64,000 nt of DNA from Sphingomonas natans (GTDB lineage Bacteria > Pseudomonadota > Alphaproteobacteria > Sphingomonadales > Sphingomonadaceae), in the NCBI RefSeq assembly GCF_030546695.1, contig NZ_JAUOTP010000005.1:310001-374000 (forward strand), in the 5' to 3' direction. The notes under the pieces were generated by a model. That model ran no database searches. It had not been told where the DNA came from and saw only the letters and a program-made list of their open reading frames with translations. Shown one piece after another: positions 9,438 to 18,490 of the stretch; the first letter of the stretch is position 1, and every line of letters begins with the position of its first letter. The translations under genes and the position numbers were made by a program.

Positions 9438-10535
9438 TCATTGCGTCCGCCGATCCTGCGCGATCGCCCGGTCGATCATCAGCCGCGAGCGCGCGCCGCC
9501 CGCATCAATGTTCAGCTTCAAGAGCCGCCGATCGGGATAGAGCAGGAGATTGCGCTGCTGCTGCTCGAGCATGTTCAGGTCCTCGGCGAAAATCTTGCCC
9601 TGCCCTTCGCGGATCGTCGCCGTCAGCGCCGCGTCCGCCACAGCGAACTGACGGGCCATTCCCCAGAAATACCAGTGGGTCGTCTCGGTCTCAGGGGTGA
9701 TGAAGTCGACGACGATACTCGACGCCTTCTTGGCATTGTCGGCATGGTAGCCGCCTTCGCCTTCCAGCGCGACGCCGACCTCAATCATCACGTGGCTCGG
9801 CAGGCTGAAGCAGCAGATCTGCCACCGGTCAACGATGGCATCCTCAGGTAAGCCCGCGCCGCGCAGCGCCATTCGCCAGAAGGGTGGCGCGGCGACCTTG
9901 TCCATCATCCGGCTCGTCACGACCTCCTGCCCCTCGACCCGCGTCTTCACCGGCGTCTCGTCGATCTCCTTCTGGCCGATGCTGCCGGAGTGGACATAGG
10001 TCTCGTGGGTCAGGTCCATGAGATTGTCGATCATCAGGCGGTAGTCGCACTTGATGTGATACAGCCCGCCCCCATAGGCCCATTCGTCGCTCTCAGCCCA
10101 GGGAAGAGGGTGCATGGCCTCGGGCGAAGCCCCCGCGGGGTTGCCCGGCCAGATCCAGACGAAGCCGTAGCGTTCGATGACCGGGAAGGCGCGCACGGAC
10201 GGGAAATTCTTGACCCGCTGGCTCGGCATGTTGTCGACGCGGCCGCGGCAATCGACCGCGAGGCCATGATAGCCGCAAACCAACGTCTCGCCGCGCACGG
10301 AGCCGAGCGACAGCGGGGCGCCGCGGTGCGGGCAGAAATCCTCAAGTGCGGATATGCCTCGGCCCTCGGTCCGGAAAAAAACCACGTGGATCCCGCAGAT
10401 CTGTCGCGCAAACGGCTTGTCGGCGATCTCGCCGGGAGTCGCGGCTACATACCAAGCATCCAACGGCCATGTTGACGGGGCCGCAGGCCGGGAGTCGTCG
10501 AGGCCGTGATCGTGCACAGCTGCCGTCGTTTCCAC
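9438..10535 (-). CDS. Rieske non-heme iron oxygenase, large subunit (vanillate O-demethylase type)
   Basis: The 365-residue protein has an N-terminal Rieske domain with CPHRG (Cys68, His70) and CGYHG (Cys87, His90) binding a 2Fe-2S cluster, then a catalytic domain with the mononuclear iron motif NLMDLTHETYVH. The opening PLDAWYVAATPGEI is typical of VanA-like and related aromatic demethylases and hydroxylases. I place the start at the GTG at 10535, nine bases after GGAGAGG; the frame is open to 10613. No ferredoxin or reductase gene is adjacent, so electrons must come from elsewhere. It is divergent from a LysR gene, its likely regulator. Confidence 0.88.
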   Translation of the reverse strand: METTAAVHDHGLDDSRPAAPSTWPLDAWYVAATPGEIADKPFARQICGIHVVFFRTEGRGISALEDFCPHRGAPLSLGSVRGETLVCGYHGLAVDCRGRVDNMPSQRVKNFPSVRAFPVIERYGFVWIWPGNPAGASPEAMHPLPWAESDEWAYGGGLYHIKCDYRLMIDNLMDLTHETYVHSGSIGQKEIDETPVKTRVEGQEVVTSRMMDKVAAPPFWRMALRGAGLPEDAIVDRWQICCFSLPSHVMIEVGVALEGEGGYHADNAKKASSIVVDFITPETETTHWYFWGMARQFAVADAALTATIREGQGKIFAEDLNMLEQQQRNLLLYPDRRLLKLNIDAGGARSRLMIDRAIAQDRRTQ

Positions 10536-10703
10536 GCGATCGCCTCTCCGTATATAGTTGCGCCTCTTCTCAGATCGAAGAAAAAGCGATCTTCTATCGC
10601 CTCTCGAAGGCACGAGCCTTCGGTATTAGCATTAACGGTGCTTACGCCCGGTGCACTTCATAAGCATCGCGCATTTGGCATATAGAAGATATAAGCGACC
10701 GTT

Positions 10704-11678
10704 ATGGGCCGGCTGGATCTAAACCTGCTGCGGGTGTTGGACGCTATGTTTACGCACCGTTCAGTCTCGGCCGCCGCGCGCGCGCTCGGCCTGACCCAGC
10801 CTGGCCTCAGCATTGCACTCAAGCGGTTGCGGACGCATTTCGGCGACGAACTCTTCGTTCGCCAAGCCGGGGTTATGCTGCCAACCGCCCTAGCAGAACG
10901 GCTGCGCGAGCCGACCGCCCGCACCATGGCGACGATTCGTGCGGAAATACTTCCCGCCGGGAAGTTCGATCCCGGCCGCTCCGAGCGATCCTTCGCGATC
11001 AGCTTGTCCGATCTCGGCGATCTCGTCTTCTTACCGGATCTCGTTGCCCGCCTTCGGACGGTGGCGCCGGGTATCTCGATCCGATCGGTCGCGTCCGAAC
11101 CATCGGTCCTGTTCCGTGGCATGGCGGAGGGAACAATTGATCTCGCCATCGGCCATCTTACCAACCTCGATACAACGAGCTTCTACGAGCAAACCTTGTT
11201 TGAGCAGGGGTTCGTGTGTCTGGTCCGCAAGGATCATCCGACGATCGGCGATGCACTGACGATCGACCTATTCTTCAACGCCGAGCAAATCGTTGTCACA
11301 CAAGAGGGCCGCAGCCAGGAGCGCTTCGAGAAGCGCATGCGAGATTTGGGCCGCGAGCGTCGGATAGCGCTACTCTCTCCGCACTTCATGAGTGTGCCGC
11401 TGCTGGTGGCGCAATCGGACATGATCACGGTCGTGCCGGCGGCGGTCGGGCGGATCTACGCCAGGCTGCTCCGGCTGAGGATGCTGCCCATACCCTTCGA
11501 CGTTCCCGCGGTGGAGCTCCGGCAATTCTGGCACCGACGCGCCCATGCCGATCCGGCGGTCACCTGGCTGCGTAAGATCGTAGCCGACCTGTTCGTCGGT
11601 CGCGATCCGACCCTGAGCGCACAATCGCCCTTCTGGTCCCGTCTTCTCGATAAAGCGGGTAGTTCTGGCGAGCTTTGA
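10704..11678 (+). CDS. LysR-family transcriptional regulator, NodD-like
   Basis: The 324-residue protein begins MGRLDLNLLRVLDAMFTHRS and has a LysR winged helix (AARALGLTQPGLSIALKRLR) followed by a substrate-binding domain. It is the second NodD-like regulator in the window, of the same subfamily as the one at 1699-2601 but clearly divergent in sequence. It is transcribed away from the Rieske oxygenase with a 168-base gap, the classic arrangement for LysR control of the neighbouring operon. No strong Shine-Dalgarno sequence precedes the ATG. The inducer is unknown, probably an aromatic compound. Confidence 0.88.
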   Translation: MGRLDLNLLRVLDAMFTHRSVSAAARALGLTQPGLSIALKRLRTHFGDELFVRQAGVMLPTALAERLREPTARTMATIRAEILPAGKFDPGRSERSFAISLSDLGDLVFLPDLVARLRTVAPGISIRSVASEPSVLFRGMAEGTIDLAIGHLTNLDTTSFYEQTLFEQGFVCLVRKDHPTIGDALTIDLFFNAEQIVVTQEGRSQERFEKRMRDLGRERRIALLSPHFMSVPLLVAQSDMITVVPAAVGRIYARLLRLRMLPIPFDVPAVELRQFWHRRAHADPAVTWLRKIVADLFVGRDPTLSAQSPFWSRLLDKAGSSGEL

Positions 11679-11804
11679 CCTGGCCGGGGAAGCTGACACT
11701 CGTCATACGGCCAGAGACGATTTTGGCGCGGGTCGCAGAGGCCGGTCATCGACCTGAATCCGCAAGGGTTACGGCACCGACGCCTTGTGATAGTGCTCGA
11801 ACAG

Positions 11805-12131
11805 ATGCGGTCGCTTATCGCCATTCTTGCATGCCTTATGCTGGTCCTGATGGCCTCGGGCGCGGCTGCGGGGGCGACGGGGCTCGGCTGTGTCGAGACC
11901 ATCGGTGAGGTGGCCGTGCAGATGGCGGGGGACTGCGACGAGGTGCCGGCAGACGCCGACAAGAACTATCCTCATTGTCACACCGGCTGCCACGGCCAGC
12001 ACGTCGCCGCGCCGATGCCGTTCCGCGCCATCGTGCCGATTGCCGATCTCGCACGCGAATATGCCGCCATCGCCTTCGTCAGGTTGACGGCGCGACGCGT
12101 CGACCCCGCTCTTCGACCTCCCCAGGCCTGA
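11805..12131 (+). CDS. Small secreted His/Cys-rich protein at the head of the czc operon
   Basis: The 108-residue product has a hydrophobic signal sequence (LIAILACLMLVLMASGAAAG) and a mature part with the metal-ligand-rich stretch HCHTGCHGQH. It sits 54 bases upstream of czcC on the same strand. Small periplasmic His/Cys-rich proteins precede many czc/cus operons and may act in metal sensing or buffering, but that function is inferred here. The frame is open from a GTG at 11787; I prefer the ATG at 11805 because the signal peptide begins there, although neither has a good ribosome binding site. Confidence 0.65.
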   Translation: MRSLIAILACLMLVLMASGAAAGATGLGCVETIGEVAVQMAGDCDEVPADADKNYPHCHTGCHGQHVAAPMPFRAIVPIADLAREYAAIAFVRLTARRVDPALRPPQA

Positions 12132-12185
12132 CGTCGTCGCCGGGCGCAATCGCGCGCCCGCACCGCACACGTCAGGAGCAAATCC

Positions 12186-13448
12186 ATGCATCGCATACTG
12201 GCGGCCTTCCTGGCCGCGAGCGTCTGCGCACCGTCGCTGCAGGCGCAGTCTAACCCGCCGTCATCGGCGGAGCCGGCATTGACCCTTGATGAGGCGTTCA
12301 TGGCGGCCGGCGCCACCTCGCCGGCCATCGAAGCGGCGAAGTCCGGTGTGACCGCCGCGCAGGCCCAGCGCACCGTCGCGGGACTTCGTCCGAATCCATC
12401 GCTCGACACGATGGCCGAGAACGTCGCCGGCAGCGGCGTCTACAATGAGCTACGGTCGACCGAGACGACGGTCGGTCTCTCCGTTCCGATTGAGCTCGGT
12501 AACAAGCGCGGTGCGCGCGTCGCGGTTGCCAACGCACAGCTCGATCGCGCGACTCTGGACGCGGCGATGGCGCAGGCCGACCTGCGCCTACGCGTGACGC
12601 AGGCCTACAACGATGCGGCGGCAGCCGAGCGCCGGCTGACCAACGCCCGCGAGCAGGTCGGCATCGCGAACGAGGTGCTGCGCGGGGCCAAGGTCCGCGT
12701 ATCCGCCGGCCGTGCTTCGCCGCTGGAGGAGCAACGCGCCGACGTCGCCAGGCTGAACGCGCAGGGCGCCGCCGAGCGTGCCGAACGGTCCGCCTCAGTC
12801 GCAATGGAAAACCTCGCCCGGCTGATCGGACGCGGCGCGACGGCGCTTGATGCCGCCTGGTTCGCTCGGATCGACATGACCGGCCGCCGCCGGCCGACGA
12901 GCGGACAGGACACGCTCGCTGGTGCGGCAGCGCAGGCCGATTTGACCACGGCGACCGCGCAGGTTCGGCTGGCGCGAAGCCAGCGCATCCCGACCGTGAC
13001 CGCCGGGGCCGCCGCCCGCCGACTAAACGCCAGCAACGACACGGCGGGCGTCGTCAGCCTTTCCGTGCCGCTGCCCCTCTTCAACAACGGTCGCGCGGCG
13101 GTGGATCTCGCGTCCGCCCAACGCCAGCAGGCCGATGCGCAGCGCCGCGTAGCCATGCTTGACGTCGAGCAGGCGATCGCATCGGCAACGGCCGAGGCAG
13201 ACAACGCGGCTACGACCGCCCGCAATGCCACCGGGCCGACGCTCGCCGCCGCGCAGGAGGCCGCCCGTATCGCGCGGATCGGATACCGTGAGGGCAAGTT
13301 CGGCCAGCTCGACCTGCTCGAGGCCGAGCGCACGCTCGCCGACACCCGCACGGCCGCGATCGACGCGCTCGCCGCCTACCATGACGCACAGGCCCGGCTG
13401 GAACGGCTCGCCGCCCCGGCGCCCACCGCCGCGAAGGACGCACGATGA
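12186..13448 (+). CDS. czcC: Outer-membrane efflux protein, CzcC/TolC family
   Basis: The 420-residue protein has a signal peptide (ending near LQAQS) and two internally similar, alanine-rich coiled-coil TolC repeats (around ANAQLDRATLDAAMAQADLR and ARIARIGYREGKFGQLDLLE), as expected for the trimeric outer-membrane channel of a tripartite pump. The ATG follows AGGAG. It is the first of three tightly linked pump genes, and its stop overlaps the start of the adaptor gene by four bases (ATGA). The metal specificity is set mainly by the RND subunit. Confidence 0.88.
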   Translation: MHRILAAFLAASVCAPSLQAQSNPPSSAEPALTLDEAFMAAGATSPAIEAAKSGVTAAQAQRTVAGLRPNPSLDTMAENVAGSGVYNELRSTETTVGLSVPIELGNKRGARVAVANAQLDRATLDAAMAQADLRLRVTQAYNDAAAAERRLTNAREQVGIANEVLRGAKVRVSAGRASPLEEQRADVARLNAQGAAERAERSASVAMENLARLIGRGATALDAAWFARIDMTGRRRPTSGQDTLAGAAAQADLTTATAQVRLARSQRIPTVTAGAAARRLNASNDTAGVVSLSVPLPLFNNGRAAVDLASAQRQQADAQRRVAMLDVEQAIASATAEADNAATTARNATGPTLAAAQEAARIARIGYREGKFGQLDLLEAERTLADTRTAAIDALAAYHDAQARLERLAAPAPTAAKDAR

Positions 13449-14596
13449 AGACGATGACCTGCCGGATGCTCCTGTCCGCGCTCCTGCCGCTCGCGCTCAC
13501 TGCGTGCGGCAAGTCCGAAAGCAAGGCCGACGACATGGCCGGGATGGATATGTCCAAGGAGGCCGGGAAGCCCGCCGACAAGGATGCCGTCGTTCTATCC
13601 GCCAGGCAGATCGCCGACGCTGGCATCGAGACCGCGCTGCCGACAGTGGGTGGTATCGCCGGCGCCATCGAACTGCCCGGCCTCATCCAAGGTGATCCAC
13701 AAGGCATGCAGGTAGTCTCCGCAACCATCGGCGGGCGGCTGGTCTCGCTCACGCGCAACCTGGGGCAAAGCGTGAGGCAGGGCGATCCGATGGCGATCAT
13801 CGAAAGTCGCGAGGCTGCGTCTCTCAAAGCCGAAGTCGAGGCGGCGCGCGCCCGTGCTGGTCTCGCCCAATCGAACCTGCGGCGGGAGCAGCGCCTATTC
13901 GCCGAGCGTGTCTCTCCGGAGCAGGATCTGATCGCGGCACGCACTGCCGCGACCGAGGCCGGCATCGCGCTGCGCCTCGCCCAGCAGCAACTTGGCGCCA
14001 CCGGCGGTGGTGGTGGAGCGCTTAATCGCATCGCGATGCGCTCGCCGATCTCGGGCCAGGTTATCGCCCGACCGGCGGTGCTCGGTCAAACGGTCGACGT
14101 CAATGCCGAGCTCTACCGGGTGGCAAACCTGAAGCTAGTCACGGTCCAGATCTCGCTTCCCCCCGCCGACGCGGGCCGCGTCCGACCGGGCCTGCGGGTC
14201 GTGGTCTCGGCGGCAGGGCGTAAGCAGGATGGCCGCGTCACGTTCGTCTCACCCGTGCTCGACGAGAACACGCGGCTAGTGCAGCTGATCGCCGCACTGA
14301 GCAACGCTGGCGGCACCTGGCGCGTCGGCGAGCCCGTCACGGCCGCGATCATGCTGCCGTCCACCGGCGACCGCAGCGTCGCGGTCCCGTCCACTGCCGT
14401 GCAGTCGGTCGAGAACAGGACGGTGGTCTTCGTGCGGACGGCGACCGGCTTCCGCGCGCTGCGGGTCGTGACCGGACGACGCAACGGCGACCAGGTGACC
14501 ATCACCTCCGGACTCGCCGGCACCGAGCGTGTCGCCACTACCAACAGCTTCACGCTCAAGGCCGAACTCGGCAAGGGCGGCGAGATGGAGATGTGA
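13445..14596 (+). CDS. czcB: Periplasmic adaptor (membrane fusion) subunit, CzcB family
   Basis: The 383-residue protein starts with a lipoprotein-like signal (LLPLALTACGKSES, lipobox Cys at about 20) and a Met/Asp-rich segment (MAGMDMSKEAG) that could bind metal. It continues with the beta-barrel, lipoyl and coiled-coil hairpin modules of RND adaptors (lipoyl halves near GRLVSLTRNLGQSVRQGDPM and SPISGQVIARPAVLGQTV). It would bridge CzcC and CzcA. The Met-rich leader segment also occurs in copper/silver adaptors, so a monovalent substrate is not excluded. Confidence 0.87.
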   Translation: MKTMTCRMLLSALLPLALTACGKSESKADDMAGMDMSKEAGKPADKDAVVLSARQIADAGIETALPTVGGIAGAIELPGLIQGDPQGMQVVSATIGGRLVSLTRNLGQSVRQGDPMAIIESREAASLKAEVEAARARAGLAQSNLRREQRLFAERVSPEQDLIAARTAATEAGIALRLAQQQLGATGGGGGALNRIAMRSPISGQVIARPAVLGQTVDVNAELYRVANLKLVTVQISLPPADAGRVRPGLRVVVSAAGRKQDGRVTFVSPVLDENTRLVQLIAALSNAGGTWRVGEPVTAAIMLPSTGDRSVAVPSTAVQSVENRTVVFVRTATGFRALRVVTGRRNGDQVTITSGLAGTERVATTNSFTLKAELGKGGEMEM

Positions 14597-14597
14597 T

Positions 14598-17500
14598 GTG
14601 ATCTCCCGCCTCGTAACATTCTCGGTCGAACGGCGCTGGCTCGTCCTGCTGCTCACCGCCATCGCCGCGCTCGCAGGCGTCTTCGCCCTTCAGCGCCTGC
14701 CCATCGACGCCGTTCCCGACATCACCAGCAACCAGGTACAGGTAAACGTCCTCGCGCCGTCGCTGTCGCCGGATCAGATCGAGCGGCAGGTCTCGTTCAC
14801 GATCGAGACGTCGCTCGCGGGCATCCCAGGCCTGAAGTTCACCCGATCGCTCAACCGCAACGGCTTTGCACAGATCACTGCCGTCTTCTCAGACAGCACC
14901 GACATATATTTCGCAAGGACCCAGGTCGCGGAGCGGATGCGGATGGCGGAACAGCGCCTGCCGCCCGGCATCATGCCCGAGATGGGGCCGATCGCTACAG
15001 GCCTCGGCGACATCTTCATGTGGACGGTGGAGTATCGCGAGCTGGATCAGGTGAAGCACCGTGATGGCGAGCCGGGCCTCCAGCGCGACGGCAGCTATAT
15101 CACGCCTGAGGGCGAACATCTCGTCAGCGAGGCGGACAAGGCGACCTATCTCCACACCGTGCAGGAGTGGATCGTCTCGCCGGAGCTGCGCGGCACCGAA
15201 GGCGTCGCCGGCGTCGACTCTCTAGGCGGCTACGACCGCGAATATCTCGTCGTGCCCGACATGCAGCGCCTGGCGTCCATGCGGATCACTATTCAGGATC
15301 TCGCGACCGCGCTGGAACGTAGCAATACCAGCGTCGGGGCAGGCACCGTTGATCTCAACGGCGCCGGGCTATTCGTGCGATCGGACGCCCGCGTCCGCAC
15401 GGCTGACGAGCTGGCCCGTTCGATCGTGGCCACGCGCAAGGGGGTGCCGGTCCAGTTGAACCAGGTTGCCGCCGTCCGAGCGGGTCAGGGCATCCGCACG
15501 GGTTCAGCGTCCGAGAACGGGCACGAGGTCGTGGTCGGGACCGCTGTCATGCGGATCGGCGAGAACAGCCGCACCGTGGCGACGGCGGTTGCCGAGCGCC
15601 TCAAGGCAATTGGGAAGTCGCTGCCAGCCGACGTGGTGGCCAAGCCCGTCCTCGACCGCACGGAACTGGTCAACTCGACGATCGCCACGGTTGCGCGCAA
15701 TCTCGCCGAGGGCGCCGTGCTCGTCATCGTCGTGCTGTTCGCGTTGCTCGGCAACTTCCGCGCGGCACTGATCGCGGCGCTGGTGATCCCTATCACAATG
15801 CTCCTCACCGCGACGGGGATGCTACGCGCGGGCGTCTCGGCCAATTTGATGAGCCTTGGCGCGCTCGACTTCGGGCTCATTGTCGACGGAGCCGTCATCA
15901 TCGTCGAAAACGCTCTCCGGCGACTGGGCGAGCGTCAGCACGAGACCGGTGCTCCGCTGCCGCTGGCGGAGAGGCTCGCCGTCGTGGCGGCGTCGGCGCG
16001 TGAGATGATCCGGCCCTCGCTCTACGGCCAGGCAATCATCATCCTCGTCTACACCCCGCTACTCACCTTCTCGGGTGTCGAAGGCAAGATGTTCGAGCCG
16101 ATGGCGCTCACCGTTATCATCGCGCTGCTCTTCGCGTTCGTGCTGTCAGTAACGTTCGTCCCAGCCGCCGTCGGCGCCTTCCTCGTCGGTCGCGTCGAGG
16201 AGAAAGAAAGCGGGATCGTTCGCTGGCTGAGGGACCGATACGAACCCGGCCTGGAAGCAGCAATGCGTCGGCCGAGCTTCACGATCGGCGGCGCCATCGC
16301 CAGCGTGGTGCTCGCGGCGTTTGCCTTCACGACGTTAGGGCAGGAATTTCTCCCCCAGCTGGATGAAGGCGACATCCTCGTACAGGCGTGGCGTCCACCC
16401 GGCACGTCGGTCGACCAGAGCCAGCGCATGCAGTTCGCGGTCGAGAAGACGATCAGCCGCGAGCCCGAGGTGCGCTATGCCTTTTCGCGCACTGGCACGT
16501 CCGAAATCGCGTCGGACCCCATGCCGCCCAACGCCACCGACACCTTCGTCATGCTGAAGCCGCGTAAGGAGTGGCGCGACCCCAGTCTGCCGAAGGCTGA
16601 CCTCGTCGAGCGGATCGAGAAAAAGATCTCGACGATCCCTGGCAACAGCTACGAGATCACCCAACCGATCCAGATGCGCTTCAACGAGCTGATCGCCGGT
16701 GTGCGCGGCGACATTGCGGTCAAGGTGTTCGGCGACGACTTCAGTAGCATGAACGCAACGGCGGTCCGGATCGCCGAGGTGCTCCGCAAGGTGCGTGGCG
16801 CGGCAGACGTTCGGATGGAGCAGACCGAGGGTCTGCCGCTGCTCGACATCAGGCCCAACCGCGATGCCATGGCCCGCGTCGGCGTGACCGCCGGCGACGT
16901 GCAGGATCTCGTGTCCGCCACGGTCGGCGGCAAGCAGGCCGGGATGATCTTCGAGGGGGATCGCCGCTTCCCCGTCGTGATACGCCTCGACCAGTCGTCC
17001 CGTTCCGACATGCGGAGGCTTGGTCAGCTACCGGTGCCCACCGCGAGCGGATCGTTCGTGCCGCTGGCAAGCGTCACCGATATCGCGATCGGTGACGGGC
17101 CGAACCAGATTAGTCGCGAGAACGGCAAGCGGCGTGTCGTCGTACAGGCAAACGTGCGCGGGCGTGACGTAGCGGGCGTGGTCGCCGACGCTCAAGCCGC
17201 CATCGACGCACAGGTGGAGCTGTCCCCCGGAACCTACCTGCAATGGGGCGGCCAGTTCGAGAACCTTGCGACCGCGCGCCAACGGCTCGCGATCGTCGTG
17301 CCCGTCTGCTTCGCCGTGATCATGCTCCTGCTCTATGGCGCTTTGGCCTCGATCCGCGATGCGCTGATCGTCTTCACGGGCGTGCCATTGGCATTGGTCG
17401 GCGGCGTGCTCGCCCTTTGGCTACGCAGCATGCCGTTCTCGGTGTCGGCAGCGGTGGGCTTCATCGCGCTCTCGGGTGTGGCGGTGCTGAACGGGCTGGT

Positions 17501-17822
17501 GATGGTGTCGTCCATCCACGATCTACTCGATCGCGGTATGGAGCGATCGGAAGCGGTGCGCGCCGGAGCGCTGGTCCGGCTTAGACCGGTCACGATGACC
17601 GCATTGGTCGCCAGCTTCGGCTTCGTGCCAATGGCGCTTGGCCAGGGCGCGGGTGCCGAGGTGCAGAAGCCGCTCGCGACAGTGGTAATCGGCGGGCTGA
17701 TCTCGGCGACTTTGCTGACGCTATTCGTGCTGCCGACGCTCTACGCGCGGTTCGGAAGCAGAGACGTTAGGCTGAGAAATGAAAGGGAAAACGCCGATCG
17801 CTTTATCCCACCGCTTCGCTGA
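14598..17822 (+). CDS. czcA: Heavy-metal RND transporter, CzcA family
   Basis: The 1074-residue inner-membrane proton antiporter starts at a GTG at 14598 (residues ISRLVTFSVERRWLVLLL follow), seven bases after GGAG and one base past the czcB stop; the longer frame from 14529 lies inside czcB. It has the usual twelve-helix plan with two large periplasmic loops. The transmembrane segment LGALDFGLIVDGAVIIVENA carries the DFG...DGA...EN signature of heavy-metal RND pumps, where the Asp residues take part in proton relay. This signature fits divalent cation exporters (Co, Zn, Cd, Ni). The exact ion is inferred from family only. Confidence 0.9.
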   Translation: MISRLVTFSVERRWLVLLLTAIAALAGVFALQRLPIDAVPDITSNQVQVNVLAPSLSPDQIERQVSFTIETSLAGIPGLKFTRSLNRNGFAQITAVFSDSTDIYFARTQVAERMRMAEQRLPPGIMPEMGPIATGLGDIFMWTVEYRELDQVKHRDGEPGLQRDGSYITPEGEHLVSEADKATYLHTVQEWIVSPELRGTEGVAGVDSLGGYDREYLVVPDMQRLASMRITIQDLATALERSNTSVGAGTVDLNGAGLFVRSDARVRTADELARSIVATRKGVPVQLNQVAAVRAGQGIRTGSASENGHEVVVGTAVMRIGENSRTVATAVAERLKAIGKSLPADVVAKPVLDRTELVNSTIATVARNLAEGAVLVIVVLFALLGNFRAALIAALVIPITMLLTATGMLRAGVSANLMSLGALDFGLIVDGAVIIVENALRRLGERQHETGAPLPLAERLAVVAASAREMIRPSLYGQAIIILVYTPLLTFSGVEGKMFEPMALTVIIALLFAFVLSVTFVPAAVGAFLVGRVEEKESGIVRWLRDRYEPGLEAAMRRPSFTIGGAIASVVLAAFAFTTLGQEFLPQLDEGDILVQAWRPPGTSVDQSQRMQFAVEKTISREPEVRYAFSRTGTSEIASDPMPPNATDTFVMLKPRKEWRDPSLPKADLVERIEKKISTIPGNSYEITQPIQMRFNELIAGVRGDIAVKVFGDDFSSMNATAVRIAEVLRKVRGAADVRMEQTEGLPLLDIRPNRDAMARVGVTAGDVQDLVSATVGGKQAGMIFEGDRRFPVVIRLDQSSRSDMRRLGQLPVPTASGSFVPLASVTDIAIGDGPNQISRENGKRRVVVQANVRGRDVAGVVADAQAAIDAQVELSPGTYLQWGGQFENLATARQRLAIVVPVCFAVIMLLLYGALASIRDALIVFTGVPLALVGGVLALWLRSMPFSVSAAVGFIALSGVAVLNGLVMVSSIHDLLDRGMERSEAVRAGALVRLRPVTMTALVASFGFVPMALGQGAGAEVQKPLATVVIGGLISATLLTLFVLPTLYARFGSRDVRLRNERENADRFIPPLR

Positions 17823-17860
17823 CGGGCTGCACGGGGACGCACCAAGGGATCTCGACGAGA

Positions 17861-18490
17861 TTAGAAGATTTCCAGGGCCCCCTTGGCGGGAAAGTACGCC
17901 GAGGGGCGCCTGGCAGACTCCTCCCTGCTGGCGGCTGCAGGTGTCACTCGCCTTGACCGAACGGCAAAAATATTGCGGCCAAAGCGACGGCTGAGCTTGG
18001 AGGCCACGGACGCGGTATAGCGTTGCTGTCTGCGCTCAAGCGGGCTGTGATAGGCGCCGATCGCCTTCCAGTAATCATGCGTCACCGCCAGGCCGCCTAG
18101 AAAAATCCACCGCGCGGAATTCACGTTGAAACACGGGTCGTGGATGAGCCACCAGCGTACATGTTGGGGCGGCGTGCGAGTAACCGCCGCCAGCTTGGGG
18201 ATCCACCAACTGTTAATCTGCAGGGGCCCAAGGTCGTGAGATCCGTCGGCATTCGCGATTTCAGCTCCAATCCGTCCCCCCTCCTGGTCGCGCAGACCCC
18301 ATAGCGTTCGTTCGAGCCAGGTTCGGCCGCCCGACGCGATCGAAATGCAGCGAGTGAGATCTGTCTCGCTGCTTCCGATCGAGCGGCTTCCGGCCGGCGC
18401 GGCTGCGCTGATTGCCGCACCCGCCGCGATCGCGGCCAGAGACGTCGCGACTGCCCCCATATCAGCGGTCGCGTTGTCCATGAGCCGCAT
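17861..18490 (-). CDS. Lytic transglycosylase of the transfer module
   Basis: The 209-residue protein has an Ala-rich N-terminal segment (AVATSLAAIAAGAAISAAAP) that may be a signal or membrane anchor. A lysozyme-like SLT domain follows, in which EGGRIGAEIANADGSHDLGP precedes LQINSWW; the glutamate near the start of that stretch is the likely catalytic acid. Such enzymes locally open peptidoglycan for conjugation machines. The start at 18490 overlaps the 3' end of the relaxase gene by 29 bases, implying translational coupling. The open frame extends to 18814 but there overlaps the relaxase in another frame. The C-terminal 40 residues are basic and probably disordered. Confidence 0.75.
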   Translation of the reverse strand: MRLMDNATADMGAVATSLAAIAAGAAISAAAPAGSRSIGSSETDLTRCISIASGGRTWLERTLWGLRDQEGGRIGAEIANADGSHDLGPLQINSWWIPKLAAVTRTPPQHVRWWLIHDPCFNVNSARWIFLGGLAVTHDYWKAIGAYHSPLERRQQRYTASVASKLSRRFGRNIFAVRSRRVTPAAASREESARRPSAYFPAKGALEIF

